The notes below the pieces were generated by a model. The model was not told where the DNA came from. It did not search any database and was given only the letters and a program-made list of their open reading frames with translations. A stretch of DNA of 64,000 bases from Haloferax prahovense DSM 18310 (GTDB lineage: Archaea; Halobacteriota; Halobacteria; Halobacteriales; Haloferacaceae). The stretch is taken from assembly GCF_000336815.1 (NCBI RefSeq), contig NZ_AOLG01000056.1, forward strand, positions 43,185-107,184, given 5' to 3'. Made by a program: the position numbers and the translations under genes. Below, piece by piece: positions 42,928-51,272 of this stretch (positions within the stretch are counted from its first letter, which is position 1; each line of letters begins with the position of its first letter).

Positions 42928-43415
42928 GGCACTGTCTAGTTAAAGAAGAAGCCTCACGTCTGGTTCGCACCTCGCCGGACCGAAGGGCCCGCGGACTCGT
43001 CGGGGTCGGACAGCTTCCGAGACACCGAAATGCACTACGTTCTGTGGACACCGCTCGGGGCGTTTGTCGTCCACCTCTACGGGATCGCGTATCTACTGAG
43101 AGAAACGACACAACTGCCTCGAACTCTCGACATAGAACACTCTCATCAAGCAGTCTATCGATAGCATTCGTTCTGTCAGAAACATATCTCAAACCGCCTG
43201 AGCAAACGCCAAATTGGGTTGTGTCGAGGAGGCTGCTGTCGGAATCGATCACAGACTGTCTTGATTATATTATACAATATATTTGGAGATCCAATTCTCG
43301 GCGCCGAGTCATTGTTCCGACATAGGGCCGACCCAACGGCTGCGTTTCGCCATCGCCTCTCGGAGAAACACGATATCTCGAGCGCTGTGCTTCTCGGTGA
43401 GCATGACGAATAACG
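42928..43415 (+). mobile_element. Decayed IS6-type haloarchaeal insertion sequence with transposase relic
   Basis: Begins with an IS6-type terminal repeat, GGCACTGTCTAGTTAA at 42928. The plus strand then holds scattered, frameshifted pieces of an IS6-type transposase. Around 43031-43165: VHLYGIAYLLRETT and LDIEHSHQAVYR, then a stop. Then, in another frame, LSETYLKPPEQTPN. After an AT-rich interruption (43265-43300) come LFRHRADPTAAF and HRLSEKHDISSAV. These match, in order, the helix-turn-helix and the catalytic domain start of haloarchaeal IS6 transposases. Several stops and missing parts show it is dead. No matching right terminal repeat was found. Confidence 0.6.
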
Positions 43416-43857
43416 AACTTCAATCTCCCTATTAGAATTAAGCGATCGGCTTGCTCCACTAGGTGGAATCTCATCAAGACGTTGCTCCATGTCCTCGAAA
43501 TTCGAGTCGGTTGCGTCCATCACTCGTAGGTGGGCAGTCGTTGGAGCGCCCATATTAATTCAAAAATACACAATACTATAACAGCCAACGACCGCATCAA
43601 TCGTCCAACTGACGAACGTCGGCCGAGGTGTTCACTAACGAAACAGTACTATGTCAAGAAACAGCCTTGTGTCGAATATGTCACAATATGAAAACGAGAC
43701 GATGTCCCATCGGTTTTGGGGGTGGGTCCCTCAACTGCAACCTGTGTTGGCGTCGTCTCAGGCGGGTCGTGAGCGCGGGCAACCACGACAAACACTCGAG
43801 AACGTGCGACAGCCACCTCGTATCTCTCGTCTCGGCCGCTCAGTCGGTGAACCGTGG
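43416..43857. other. Gene-free region downstream of the IS relic
   Basis: About 440 bp that I cannot assign. Open frames on both strands (for example 43176-43553 minus, 43628-44020 plus) are shadows or junk. The composition is less GC-rich than the kinase gene that follows, in keeping with IS-related scar DNA. Confidence 0.4.
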
Positions 43858-44814
43858 TCAACGGCTGATACCACCGCCGGACTGCTCGCGTACGCGCTTG
43901 ACCTCTTCGGGGGTGACGACGGCCAAGTCGCCGTCCAGCGTTCGCTTGAGGGCCGCCGTCGCGGCACCCGTTTCGAGCGCGTCGGGGACGGGGTCACCGC
44001 GAATCCGCGAGGCGAGATAGCCGCCGACGAACGCGTCGCCCGTACCAATCGGGTCGACCGTCTCGGTTTCGAACGCACCCTGCTCGTACGTCTCGCCGCC
44101 GGCGCGGGCGAGTGCGCCCTCGTCGCCGCGCGTGACGACCACCGTCTCGAAGCCGAACTCCGCTTCGAGCGACGCCGCAATCGCGGCCGCGTCGCAGTCG
44201 CGTCCGAGAACGGTTCGGGCGTCGCGCGCCGCGACGACGAGCACGTCGACGAGCGGAAAGAGCGGTTCGAGCGTCTCGCGTGCCGCTTCGGGACTCCAGA
44301 GCTTCGACCGATAGTTCAGGTCGAACGCGGTGGTCGCCCCCGCGCTCCGCGCGGCGTCGAGAAGCGAGCGCGTCGTCGCTTCCAACTGGTCGGACAGCGC
44401 GGGCGTGATACCGCTCGTGTAGTAGTAGGTGGCGTCTTCGAGGAGGCGCGTCGAGAGTTCGTCGGGCGTCGCAGTCGTCACCGCGGCGTCCGCCCGGTCG
44501 TAGATGACCGACGTGCCACGCGGTTCGACGCCGTGTTCGAGGTAGTACGTCCCCTGTCGGTGGTCGTCGCTCCAGACGACCGCGGGTTCGACGCCGTGTC
44601 GACGTACGTCGGTCGCGACCCGGCGGCCGAGCGCTGAGTCGGGAAGTTTCGACAGCCACGCGGCGTCAGCTCCGAGCCTGCTGGCCGCGATGGCGACGTT
44701 CGACTCCGCCCCGGCGGTGCTGAACCACAGGGTGTCGCTCGTCTCCAAGCGGCGTCCTCTCGGAGGTGACAGGCGGACCATCGTCTCGCCGAACGTCACC
44801 AGTTCAGGCGTCAC
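43858..44814 (-). CDS. kdgK: 2-keto-3-deoxy-gluconate/galactonate kinase (PfkB family)
   Basis: A 318-residue cytosolic kinase that phosphorylates 2-keto-3-deoxy sugar acids at C6. Family marks are [17 protein letters not shown] at the N-terminus, [15 protein letters not shown] (sugar-binding Gly/Asn), [19 protein letters not shown], and the PfkB signature [14 protein letters not shown] with the catalytic Asp. The GTG at 44814 places the conserved motif at residue 2; other in-frame starts are a GTG at 44823 and an ATG at 44871. It is divergent from the aldolase, with about 140 bp of shared promoter DNA, and forms a semi-phosphorylative module with it. Confidence 0.9.
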   Translation of the reverse strand: MTPELVTFGETMVRLSPPRGRRLETSDTLWFSTAGAESNVAIAASRLGADAAWLSKLPDSALGRRVATDVRRHGVEPAVVWSDDHRQGTYYLEHGVEPRGTSVIYDRADAAVTTATPDELSTRLLEDATYYYTSGITPALSDQLEATTRSLLDAARSAGATTAFDLNYRSKLWSPEAARETLEPLFPLVDVLVVAARDARTVLGRDCDAAAIAASLEAEFGFETVVVTRGDEGALARAGGETYEQGAFETETVDPIGTGDAFVGGYLASRIRGDPVPDALETGAATAALKRTLDGDLAVVTPEEVKRVREQSGGGISR

Positions 44815-44952
44815 AGTATCCACTCCGTCGGGTCGAGTCTTGCATACTCGAACGTCGCGGAGTCGCGCCATAAGGACTCCGCTCTCGACGATGTTTGCTC
44901 GCGGCAGTCGCCGGACCCCGAAGGTTAAGCCGTGGGTCGTCCTGCTACGGGT

Positions 44953-45600
44953 ATGGTCGCTTCCACCGCCCAGCGAATCGCAGAGTCGGGTATTGTCGCA
45001 ATCGTCCGCGGGACCGACCCCGAGACGGCGATCGAGACGGTCGACGCGCTCCGCCGCGGTGGCGTCTCGACGGTCGAGATAACCGCGAACACCGAGGGCG
45101 TCCTCGACATGATTCGAGACGTGTCGGAGTCCTTCGCGGCCGACGAGGTGACCGTCGGCGCGGGGACCGTCCTCGACGCGGCGACGGCGCGGGCGGCGAC
45201 CCTCGCCGGTGCGGAGTTCATCGTCACGCCGTCGTTCGACGAAGGCGTCGTCGAAGCCGCGAACCGCTACGGCGCGCCCTCGCTCGTCGGTATCTCTACG
45301 CCAACCGAAGCCGTCAACGCCTTCCAAGCCGGCGCGGACATGGTGAAAGTGTTCCCCGCCGGCACGCTCGGACCGGGGTTTGTCTCGGCACTCGGCGGCC
45401 CTCTCGGCCACATCCCGACCGTCCCGACCGGCGGGGTCGGACTGGACAACGTCGGCGAGTTCTTCGACGCGGGCGCGACAGCCGTCGGCGTCGGGAACGC
45501 CATCGTCGACGCCGAGGCCATCGCTCGCGGCGAGTTCGGCGTTATCGAAGCGAACGCCCGCGCGTTCAGAGAGGCTGTCGTGGCCGCACGGGCTGAGTAG
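44953..45600 (+). CDS. 2-dehydro-3-deoxy-phosphogluconate/galactonate aldolase (KDPG family)
   Basis: A 215-residue class I aldolase that splits KDPG or KDPGal into pyruvate and glyceraldehyde-3-phosphate. Start ATG 44953 ([13 protein letters not shown]). Motifs seen are [28 protein letters not shown] (catalytic Glu), [14 protein letters not shown], the Schiff-base Lys in [12 protein letters not shown], and [13 protein letters not shown] (phosphate-binding Gly loop). Cytosolic. With the divergent kinase it finishes the degradation of 2-keto-3-deoxy acids made by the dehydratases at 28940 and 47082. Confidence 0.93.
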   Translation: MVASTAQRIAESGIVAIVRGTDPETAIETVDALRRGGVSTVEITANTEGVLDMIRDVSESFAADEVTVGAGTVLDAATARAATLAGAEFIVTPSFDEGVVEAANRYGAPSLVGISTPTEAVNAFQAGADMVKVFPAGTLGPGFVSALGGPLGHIPTVPTGGVGLDNVGEFFDAGATAVGVGNAIVDAEAIARGEFGVIEANARAFREAVVAARAE

Positions 45601-45801
45601 ACACCAGACCGGCTTCGATGGCCGGGACGACCGAACCGTCACGCGTTCTGAACTGCACGAAACGAAAACGGAACCCAACGGTCGACACTGCTTCGGGACC
45701 GCGGGGAGGGTAGCGTTGCCACTCCCGACGCGGTGTTTCACCGTCGGCTTCCGCTCTTACCTACGGTCGGGACGGTACCTCCGAGTCGTTCGCTCGACGC
45801 G

Positions 45802-46176
45802 TCACCGCTCGGCGACGACCTCGATTTCCACGTCGATGTCCACGGGGAGTTTCACGACCTCGACGGCGCTCCGTGCCGGATATGGTGCCGACATATACTC
45901 GCCGTAAACCTCGTTCACCTCGTCGTAGTAGCGCATGTCTTTGAGGAAGACGGTGGCTTTCACCACGTCCGCGAGCGACGACCCGCCGGCCTCCAGAATC
46001 GCCTCGACGTTCTCGAGGGTTCGCTTCGTCTGTTCCGCCGGCGTCCCGTCGACGACTTCGCCCGTTTCGGGGTCGACGGGTCCCTGTCCAGAGACGTAGA
46101 GTTTATCGCCGGAGACGACGCCCTGCGAGTACGGTCCGATGCTGTCCGGTGCGTCCGCTGTGGTTAGTTCTTTCAT
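45802..46176 (-). CDS. ridA: RidA-family (YjgF/UK114) imine deaminase
   Basis: A 124-residue RidA protein with IGPYSQGVV at the start, GDKLYVSGQGPVDPETGEVV, and PARSAVEVVKLPVDIDVEIEVVA with the conserved Arg that binds the carboxylate. RidA forms trimers and hydrolyses reactive enamines/imines to keto acids. It is the last gene of the long minus-strand catabolic operon, 11 bp after the SDR, so it may have a pathway role beyond general damage control. Confidence 0.93.
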   Translation of the reverse strand: MKELTTADAPDSIGPYSQGVVSGDKLYVSGQGPVDPETGEVVDGTPAEQTKRTLENVEAILEAGGSSLADVVKATVFLKDMRYYDEVNEVYGEYMSAPYPARSAVEVVKLPVDIDVEIEVVAER

Positions 46177-46187
46177 CGTTGATGTGG

Positions 46188-47030
46188 TTACTGCCGCGAT
46201 GGTACTTCGTCCGCGTCGTACACTTCATTGATGAACGACGTCGAGAGACTCGTCGTGAGGCCGCCGTCGAGGACGACGTTCTCGCCGGTGATGAAACTGG
46301 ACAGCTCGGATGCGAGGAACAGCGAGGTGTCCGCGACCTCACGCGGCGTCCCGAAGCGACCAAGCGGGTACTGGTCGAGCCAGCCTTCGCGCGCGTTCGA
46401 ATCGCCCGTTCGGCCCTCTGTGTTCTCCATCTCCTCGCGCCTGCTCGCGGTTTCTATCGTCCCTGCGGAGATAACGTTCGAGCGAACACCGTGTTGGCCG
46501 TAGTGGGCCGCGATGTTTCGCGACATCGCGAGGAGACCGCTTTTCGCCTCCGAGTAGCCGGACAGACCGATGCCGAAGAGCCCGTTGACCGAGCCCATGT
46601 GGACCATCGAGCCTCCGCCGGCGGCGACCATGGCCGGGAGGACCTCCTTGCTCAGGAGGAACTGGCTCTTGAGGTTCAGGTCGACCATCCGCTCGAACGT
46701 CTCCTCGTCGCAGCGGTGCGCCACGTTCGCGGACTCGTCCGACCCGCCAGCGTTGTTCACCAGCACCTTGACCTCGCCGAACTCGTCGAGCGCGGTATCG
46801 ACGAGGCTTCGAACCTCGTCGCGGGCGGTCACGTCGCATTCGACCGGAACGACCCGGCCGTCGTGTGCGGCGGTGAGTTCCTCGGCGACCGGTCTCACGT
46901 CGTCCAACGAGCGCGAGCAGATGGCGACGTCTCCGCCAGCCTCCGCGAATCGCGCCGCGATTTCGCGACCGATACCTCGAGAGGCACCGGTTACGATTGC
47001 CGGACGGTCTCGTAGTGATAACTCAACCAT
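46188..47030 (-). CDS. Short-chain dehydrogenase/reductase of the sugar operon
   Basis: A 280-residue SDR starting at ATG 47030 (MVELSLRDRPAIVTG). The Rossmann motif TGASRGIGREIA is at about residue 14, NNAGGSDES follows, and the catalytic residues sit in MVHMGSVNGLFGIGLSGYSEAKSG (Ser, Tyr, Lys). A longer-than-usual segment (MENTEGRTGDSNAREGWLDQY) covers the substrate. It is likely a sugar or aldose dehydrogenase giving a lactone or aldonate, as judged from the enolase-type dehydratase encoded 52 bp upstream in the same operon. Confidence 0.9.
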   Translation of the reverse strand: MVELSLRDRPAIVTGASRGIGREIAARFAEAGGDVAICSRSLDDVRPVAEELTAAHDGRVVPVECDVTARDEVRSLVDTALDEFGEVKVLVNNAGGSDESANVAHRCDEETFERMVDLNLKSQFLLSKEVLPAMVAAGGGSMVHMGSVNGLFGIGLSGYSEAKSGLLAMSRNIAAHYGQHGVRSNVISAGTIETASRREEMENTEGRTGDSNAREGWLDQYPLGRFGTPREVADTSLFLASELSSFITGENVVLDGGLTTSLSTSFINEVYDADEVPSRQ

Positions 47031-47081
47031 AGCGTGCGCACCGATGTGGTCGGAGCTATTCAACCTTGCTATGGTGTTGCA

Positions 47082-48248
47082 CTATATTCGGTACGCTTCG
47101 ACGGCGTCTCGGTCGACCGAGATTCCGAGGCCGGGTCCGCGCGGTGCGGGGAGACAGCCGTTTTCAACTTCGAACGGCTCCGCGATGACGTCGCCCTCCC
47201 ACGCGTAGTACGTCGAGTCCGGGGGGAGCGAAAAGCCCGGTATCCCGCTTACGGCGTGGAGAATCGCCGCCGTCCGAATCCCGAGGTCGAACGCACAGTG
47301 GTGAGTGAACGGCACGCCGGCGTCTTCGAGTATCGCCGCCTGTTGACGGATACCGCTGATGCCGCCGGCCGGGGTGAGGTCGATAACGCCCACGTCCATC
47401 GCACCGGCCTCGACGAGCGAAGAGATGTTGTGTGGTACGTAGGTGTCCTCATTCGGGGCGATGGGCTGCCGAAGGCGCTGTCGCAATCGTGCGAGCGACA
47501 CGTGGGAGTCCACCCGAATCGGCTGTTCGAGGTACTGCAGGTAGATACCTTCGTCTTCGAGCATCGCGCCGACGCGAACTGCCTGGTCGAGCGTCCAACC
47601 CTGGTTCGGGTCGAGGCGGAACTCCAGTTGTCCGTCCGTCTCGTCGTGCATCGCCTTGATCCGCGCAACGTCCTGTCGCCAGTCCCTCCCCGCTTTCGTC
47701 TTGAGCACGTCGAAGCCGGCGTCTAGTGCCTCACGGGCCTTCACGCGAGACTCCTCGGGCGGCAGGATTCCGAGACAGAACGCGACCGGGACTGGTCCGG
47801 GGGTCCGGGTGCCGTCGGCCACGTGGGACCTGTGCTGGAGCGTGCTCTGGGTCGGCGCGGTCCAGCCGCCGAGCAGTTCGTACACGGGTCGGTCGAGCGC
47901 TTTCCCTACGATGTCCCAACAGGCCGTTTCGACGGCGGAAAAGAACATATCGACGTTCGTGTACTCGACGAACACCTGTCGGCGAAGGCGTTCGATTTCG
48001 AACGGCGATTGACCGACGACCATCGGCCCGATACCGTCTTCGATGAGCGACTCGGTCGCCGTCGGCGAGAGAAACACGCGCATCTCGCCCCAGCCTTCGA
48101 TACCCTCGTCGGTGTCGACGCGGACGAGCACGCGCTCCATCGATTCGAGTTCGCCGTGATTCGTGGTGTACGGGGCGATTCCGAGATGCTCGTCGGTACT
48201 CGTTAGCGGAACGTCGACAGTAACCGCTGTCACGTCGGTTATCTCCAT
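47082..48248 (-). CDS. Enolase-superfamily sugar-acid dehydratase (mandelate racemase type)
   Basis: A 388-residue Mg2+ enzyme starting at ATG 48248 (MEITDVTAVTVD). Catalytic marks in order: KTKAGRDW (acid/base Lys pair, about residue 190), FRLDPNQGW (metal Asp), YLEQPI (metal Glu), ANED-like IAPNEDTYV (metal Glu), VIDLTPAGGISG, and HCAFDLGI (His base, about residue 335). The pattern fits aldonate dehydratases (galactonate, gluconate, fuconate types) or racemases/cycloisomerases. In this operon a dehydratase making a 2-keto-3-deoxy acid for the kinase and aldolase is the best guess; which acid is open. Confidence 0.88.
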   Translation of the reverse strand: MEITDVTAVTVDVPLTSTDEHLGIAPYTTNHGELESMERVLVRVDTDEGIEGWGEMRVFLSPTATESLIEDGIGPMVVGQSPFEIERLRRQVFVEYTNVDMFFSAVETACWDIVGKALDRPVYELLGGWTAPTQSTLQHRSHVADGTRTPGPVPVAFCLGILPPEESRVKAREALDAGFDVLKTKAGRDWRQDVARIKAMHDETDGQLEFRLDPNQGWTLDQAVRVGAMLEDEGIYLQYLEQPIRVDSHVSLARLRQRLRQPIAPNEDTYVPHNISSLVEAGAMDVGVIDLTPAGGISGIRQQAAILEDAGVPFTHHCAFDLGIRTAAILHAVSGIPGFSLPPDSTYYAWEGDVIAEPFEVENGCLPAPRGPGLGISVDRDAVEAYRI

Positions 48249-48289
48249 ACAAACGCTTGTAGGGGGCGACAGTATGAAAGTATCGTTTG

Positions 48290-49438
48290 TTACAGACTCG
48301 CGTCCGTGGCCTCCCGAATCCACGACAGCGATCGCTCGGGCAGCAGCCCGTAGTTGTAGAACGAGACCCGCGGCACGTCGACGGCCCGTAGTGAGTCGAC
48401 GATGTCGACGAGCGTGTCGCCGTCGTGTATCGCCGGGTGGCCCGGGAGGAGTCCGACGTGTAACGGTCTGTCATCGGTCACCGCATCGACGCTTCGATAG
48501 GCGTCTATCACCGCCTCACGTGAGGACTCATACGCTGGCAGACAGAAGTAGTCGACGTGCTCGGACAACTGGTCGAGGTCGGCCCCGACCATCCACTCGC
48601 GGCCGGGTTCGGGCGCGCCGACGTAGTATCCGAGCGGCGTCGACCCGCTCTCCGCGGACAACTCCGCGTAGAGCGTCGCCAGCGTTTCTTCGCGCACGTC
48701 GACGTAGTCGGCGACCGCGTCGTGCTCGCGGAGCCACAGCTCGGGTGAGAGTCCGTGCGGAACGGTTCCGTCGACGATTTCGTCGAGCGTCTGTGCGACG
48801 GTGTCCCGAGCTGAGTCGACGTCGACGCCCGCGTCCGACGCGGTTGCCCGACAGTGGTCGCAGAAACACAGTCCGAAGAGGAACTCACCGAGCGTTCCCA
48901 GCCGAGCGTGAATTTTCTGGTGGTGCCAACCGAATCCCGTCCCGTAGAAGTAGTCGAAGGTCTCGAGTTCGATTCGGTCGAAGTGGGCCGAGTCGGTCAG
49001 GTCGCGGACGAGTCCGATGAGGTACTCCTGTACGTCGGGGTTCGTCGGGCAGAGGCCGAAGACGAGGTCGTCGCCGTGCGCGGAGGTCAGCGTCACGTCT
49101 CGGTGGCGCATCCCGAGCCGCGAGTTGTGGCAACCGACCGTCCACGAGTTCAACCGGACGTTCTCGAGGCCGTCGGCGATTTCAGCGACCCAGTCACCGG
49201 TCATCCCCTCGTACGGAACCGGTTCGAGGCGGCCGTAGCCGCCGCCAGGGCGGAAGTACGAGCTCGCGTGTGCGAAGAAGGTCCGTCGCTTCGGGTTGTG
49301 CGGCGCGAACGCCTGTACGGCGTGATAGTTCGTCGCGAGGGTCACCTCGTCGACGCCCAGTTCGGCGATGCGAGCGCCCGTCTCTCGTGGTCCCGTATCG
49401 AGCACGTCCCACGGGTACGCCCAGATAGCGAACTCCAT
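48290..49438 (-). CDS. TIM-barrel protein, glycoside-hydrolase-like, unassigned
   Basis: A 382-residue soluble protein starting at ATG 49438 (MEFAIWAYPWDVLD). Features are a first strand with AIWAYPWD, VDEVTLATNYHAVQAFAPHN, a mid region FDRIELETFDYFYGTGFGWHHQK with candidate acidic residues, a compact Cys/His cluster LCFCDHC near residue 200 that looks like a metal site, and late barrel strands PLGYYVGAPEPGREWM, VDYFCLPAYESS, and VSFYNYGLLPE. This layout recalls family-10-like or alpha-amylase-superfamily barrels, but I know no named family. It sits between an ABC importer and the dehydratase in the operon, so action on the imported sugar is likely. Confidence 0.8.
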   Translation of the reverse strand: MEFAIWAYPWDVLDTGPRETGARIAELGVDEVTLATNYHAVQAFAPHNPKRRTFFAHASSYFRPGGGYGRLEPVPYEGMTGDWVAEIADGLENVRLNSWTVGCHNSRLGMRHRDVTLTSAHGDDLVFGLCPTNPDVQEYLIGLVRDLTDSAHFDRIELETFDYFYGTGFGWHHQKIHARLGTLGEFLFGLCFCDHCRATASDAGVDVDSARDTVAQTLDEIVDGTVPHGLSPELWLREHDAVADYVDVREETLATLYAELSAESGSTPLGYYVGAPEPGREWMVGADLDQLSEHVDYFCLPAYESSREAVIDAYRSVDAVTDDRPLHVGLLPGHPAIHDGDTLVDIVDSLRAVDVPRVSFYNYGLLPERSLSWIREATDASL

Positions 49439-49482
49439 AGCGGGTCGTCACGCGGGTCGATAATAAATATACAGGAGGGCCG

Positions 49483-50322
49483 TTACTCCTTGACTGCGCC
49501 GGCGGTCATCCCCGCCACGATGTACTGTTCGAGGAACGCGAACAGGACGAGGAGCGGGATGATACCGATGACCGAGACGGTGAGCATCATCCGCCAGTCG
49601 GTCTGGAGCGCGCCGACCATCGAGAAGACCCCGCGCGGGATGTTGTACTTCCCGCTGTCGGTGAGGAACGTCAGCACGAACAGTAGCCGGTTCCACGCGT
49701 ACAGGAACGTGTAGGTGATGCTGGCGACCAGCGCGGGTTTGGTCAGCGGAAGAACAATCTTCGTGAGTACCTGTAACTGGCTGGCACCGTCGATGCGGGC
49801 GGACTCTTCCAGTTCGACGGGAACGGTCTTGAAGTAGCCGTAGAGCATCCAGATGTTGAACGGGAGGGTGAACGCCGCTGCGGGGACGATAACGGCCAGG
49901 TACGTGTTGAACAGTCCGAGTCGGCTGATGACGTCGAACAGCCCCACGATGAGCACCACGGGGGCGAACATCTGGACGACGAGGACGGCAAGCAGGAACG
50001 TCCGCTTGCCCACGAAGTCGTTCCGCGCGCAGGAGTACGCCGCGGGAATCGCGAGCAGAAGCGTCAGGACGACGGTTCCGAGCGAGATGACGAAACTGTT
50101 GGCGATCCAGAGGAGCACGTCGGTCTGCGTCCAGACGTCCACGTACGCCCCGAGAGACGGCTGGGACGGCACGAGCGTCGCCGGCGCGGAGAATATCTCC
50201 GACTCCGGTTTGAACGTACTGGAGAACATCGCGTAGAACGGGAACATCATTATCCCGAGCAGGGCGATGAGCATGCCGTAGACTCTGACTCGGCGCAGTC
50301 CGCCCTCGTCGTGGCCTGCCAT
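49483..50322 (-). CDS. Carbohydrate ABC transporter permease 2 (MalG type)
   Basis: A 279-residue permease with six TM helices. The ATG at 50322 follows a GTG two codons earlier. The EAA loop reads LEESARIDGASQLQVLTKIVLPLTKPA, as in CUT1 MalG/UgpE proteins, and the C-terminus ends QYIVAGMTAGAVKE, the diagnostic MalG ending. The gene overlaps permease 1, showing tight coupling. Confidence 0.95.
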   Translation of the reverse strand: MAGHDEGGLRRVRVYGMLIALLGIMMFPFYAMFSSTFKPESEIFSAPATLVPSQPSLGAYVDVWTQTDVLLWIANSFVISLGTVVLTLLLAIPAAYSCARNDFVGKRTFLLAVLVVQMFAPVVLIVGLFDVISRLGLFNTYLAVIVPAAAFTLPFNIWMLYGYFKTVPVELEESARIDGASQLQVLTKIVLPLTKPALVASITYTFLYAWNRLLFVLTFLTDSGKYNIPRGVFSMVGALQTDWRMMLTVSVIGIIPLLVLFAFLEQYIVAGMTAGAVKE

Positions 50323-50324
50323 CG

Positions 50325-51263
50325 TCACAGCTCCTCACCTCCGCGGGTGTAGACCCTGAGATAGACGACGGCGAACAGGAGCAACAGCAGGAACCCGATG
50401 ACGCTGTAGGCGGCGCCGAGCCCGAGGTTCCCGTTCTGCAGGCCGACCTGGTAGATGTGTATCACCAGCGTCGCAGTCGTGCTAATCGGACCGCCGCCCG
50501 TCATCGTCCAGATAACGTCGAAGCTGACGAAGGTCCAAATCGTCGAGAGGAGCGTCGCCATCAGGATGACGCTCTTGAGCTGTGGGAGCGTGATGTATCG
50601 GAACTGGTGCCACCGCTCGGCCCCGTCGATGGCCGCGGCCTCGTAGAGGTCCTGCGGAATCGACTGCAGACCCGCGAGGAAGATAATCGCCATGAACGGC
50701 GTACCGATCCAGATATCCGCCACGACGACGCCCAGCCACGCGATGTCTGGGTTCCCGAGAATTCCGATACCCTGCTCTATCACGCCGAGTTTGAGCAGGA
50801 TGGCGTTGAGATAGCCGAACTGTGGATGCTCTATCCAGCGGAAGACGACCGCAGAGATGGCGTACGGAATTCCCCACGGGATGAGAAACGCCGTCCGGAA
50901 GAACTTCCGACCCCGAATGTCGCCCTTGAGGTGGACTGCGATGAGCAGCCCGAGTAACGTCTTCCCGGCGACGCCGACCGCGACCCACCGTCCCGTTTGC
51001 CAGAGGAGACGGTAGAAGATGTCGCTGTTGAAGATGTCGACGTAGTGTTGCAACCCGACGAACGTCTCGATAGTCGAATCGGCGGGAGATCGGTACAGCG
51101 ACAGGCGGAACGTCTCCAGTATCGGGTACCCGACGACGGCGACGAGGAACACCGCAGCGGGCGCTATCAAGAGGTACGCGCGGCGATTCCGCTTGACGTG
51201 CGCGGCGGACTGTGCCAGTCGCGAATCGTCGCCTGTCTGGGTACGTTCTTCAGCGAGGCTCAT
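50325..51263 (-). CDS. Carbohydrate ABC transporter permease 1 (MalF/UgpA type)
   Basis: A 312-residue membrane protein with six TM helices and a cytosolic N-terminus of about 30 residues. The EAA loop is LYEAAAIDGAERWHQFRYITLPQL near residue 210. The helix LIAPAAVFLVAVVGYPILETFRLSLY and the pattern GGGPISTTATLVIHIYQVGLQ are typical of CUT1 permeases. It is 9 bp from the binding protein gene and overlaps permease 2. Confidence 0.95.
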   Translation of the reverse strand: MSLAEERTQTGDDSRLAQSAAHVKRNRRAYLLIAPAAVFLVAVVGYPILETFRLSLYRSPADSTIETFVGLQHYVDIFNSDIFYRLLWQTGRWVAVGVAGKTLLGLLIAVHLKGDIRGRKFFRTAFLIPWGIPYAISAVVFRWIEHPQFGYLNAILLKLGVIEQGIGILGNPDIAWLGVVVADIWIGTPFMAIIFLAGLQSIPQDLYEAAAIDGAERWHQFRYITLPQLKSVILMATLLSTIWTFVSFDVIWTMTGGGPISTTATLVIHIYQVGLQNGNLGLGAAYSVIGFLLLLLFAVVYLRVYTRGGEEL

Positions 51264-51272
51264 ATCGTTGCA

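Noticed and set aside
43176-43553. 125-codon minus-strand frame
   Set aside because: It is antisense to the IS6-type transposase relic and shows no protein family.
44815-45741. Upstream extension of the KDG kinase frame across the aldolase
   Set aside because: The extension is antisense to the aldolase and has shadow composition; the kinase fold starts at 44814.
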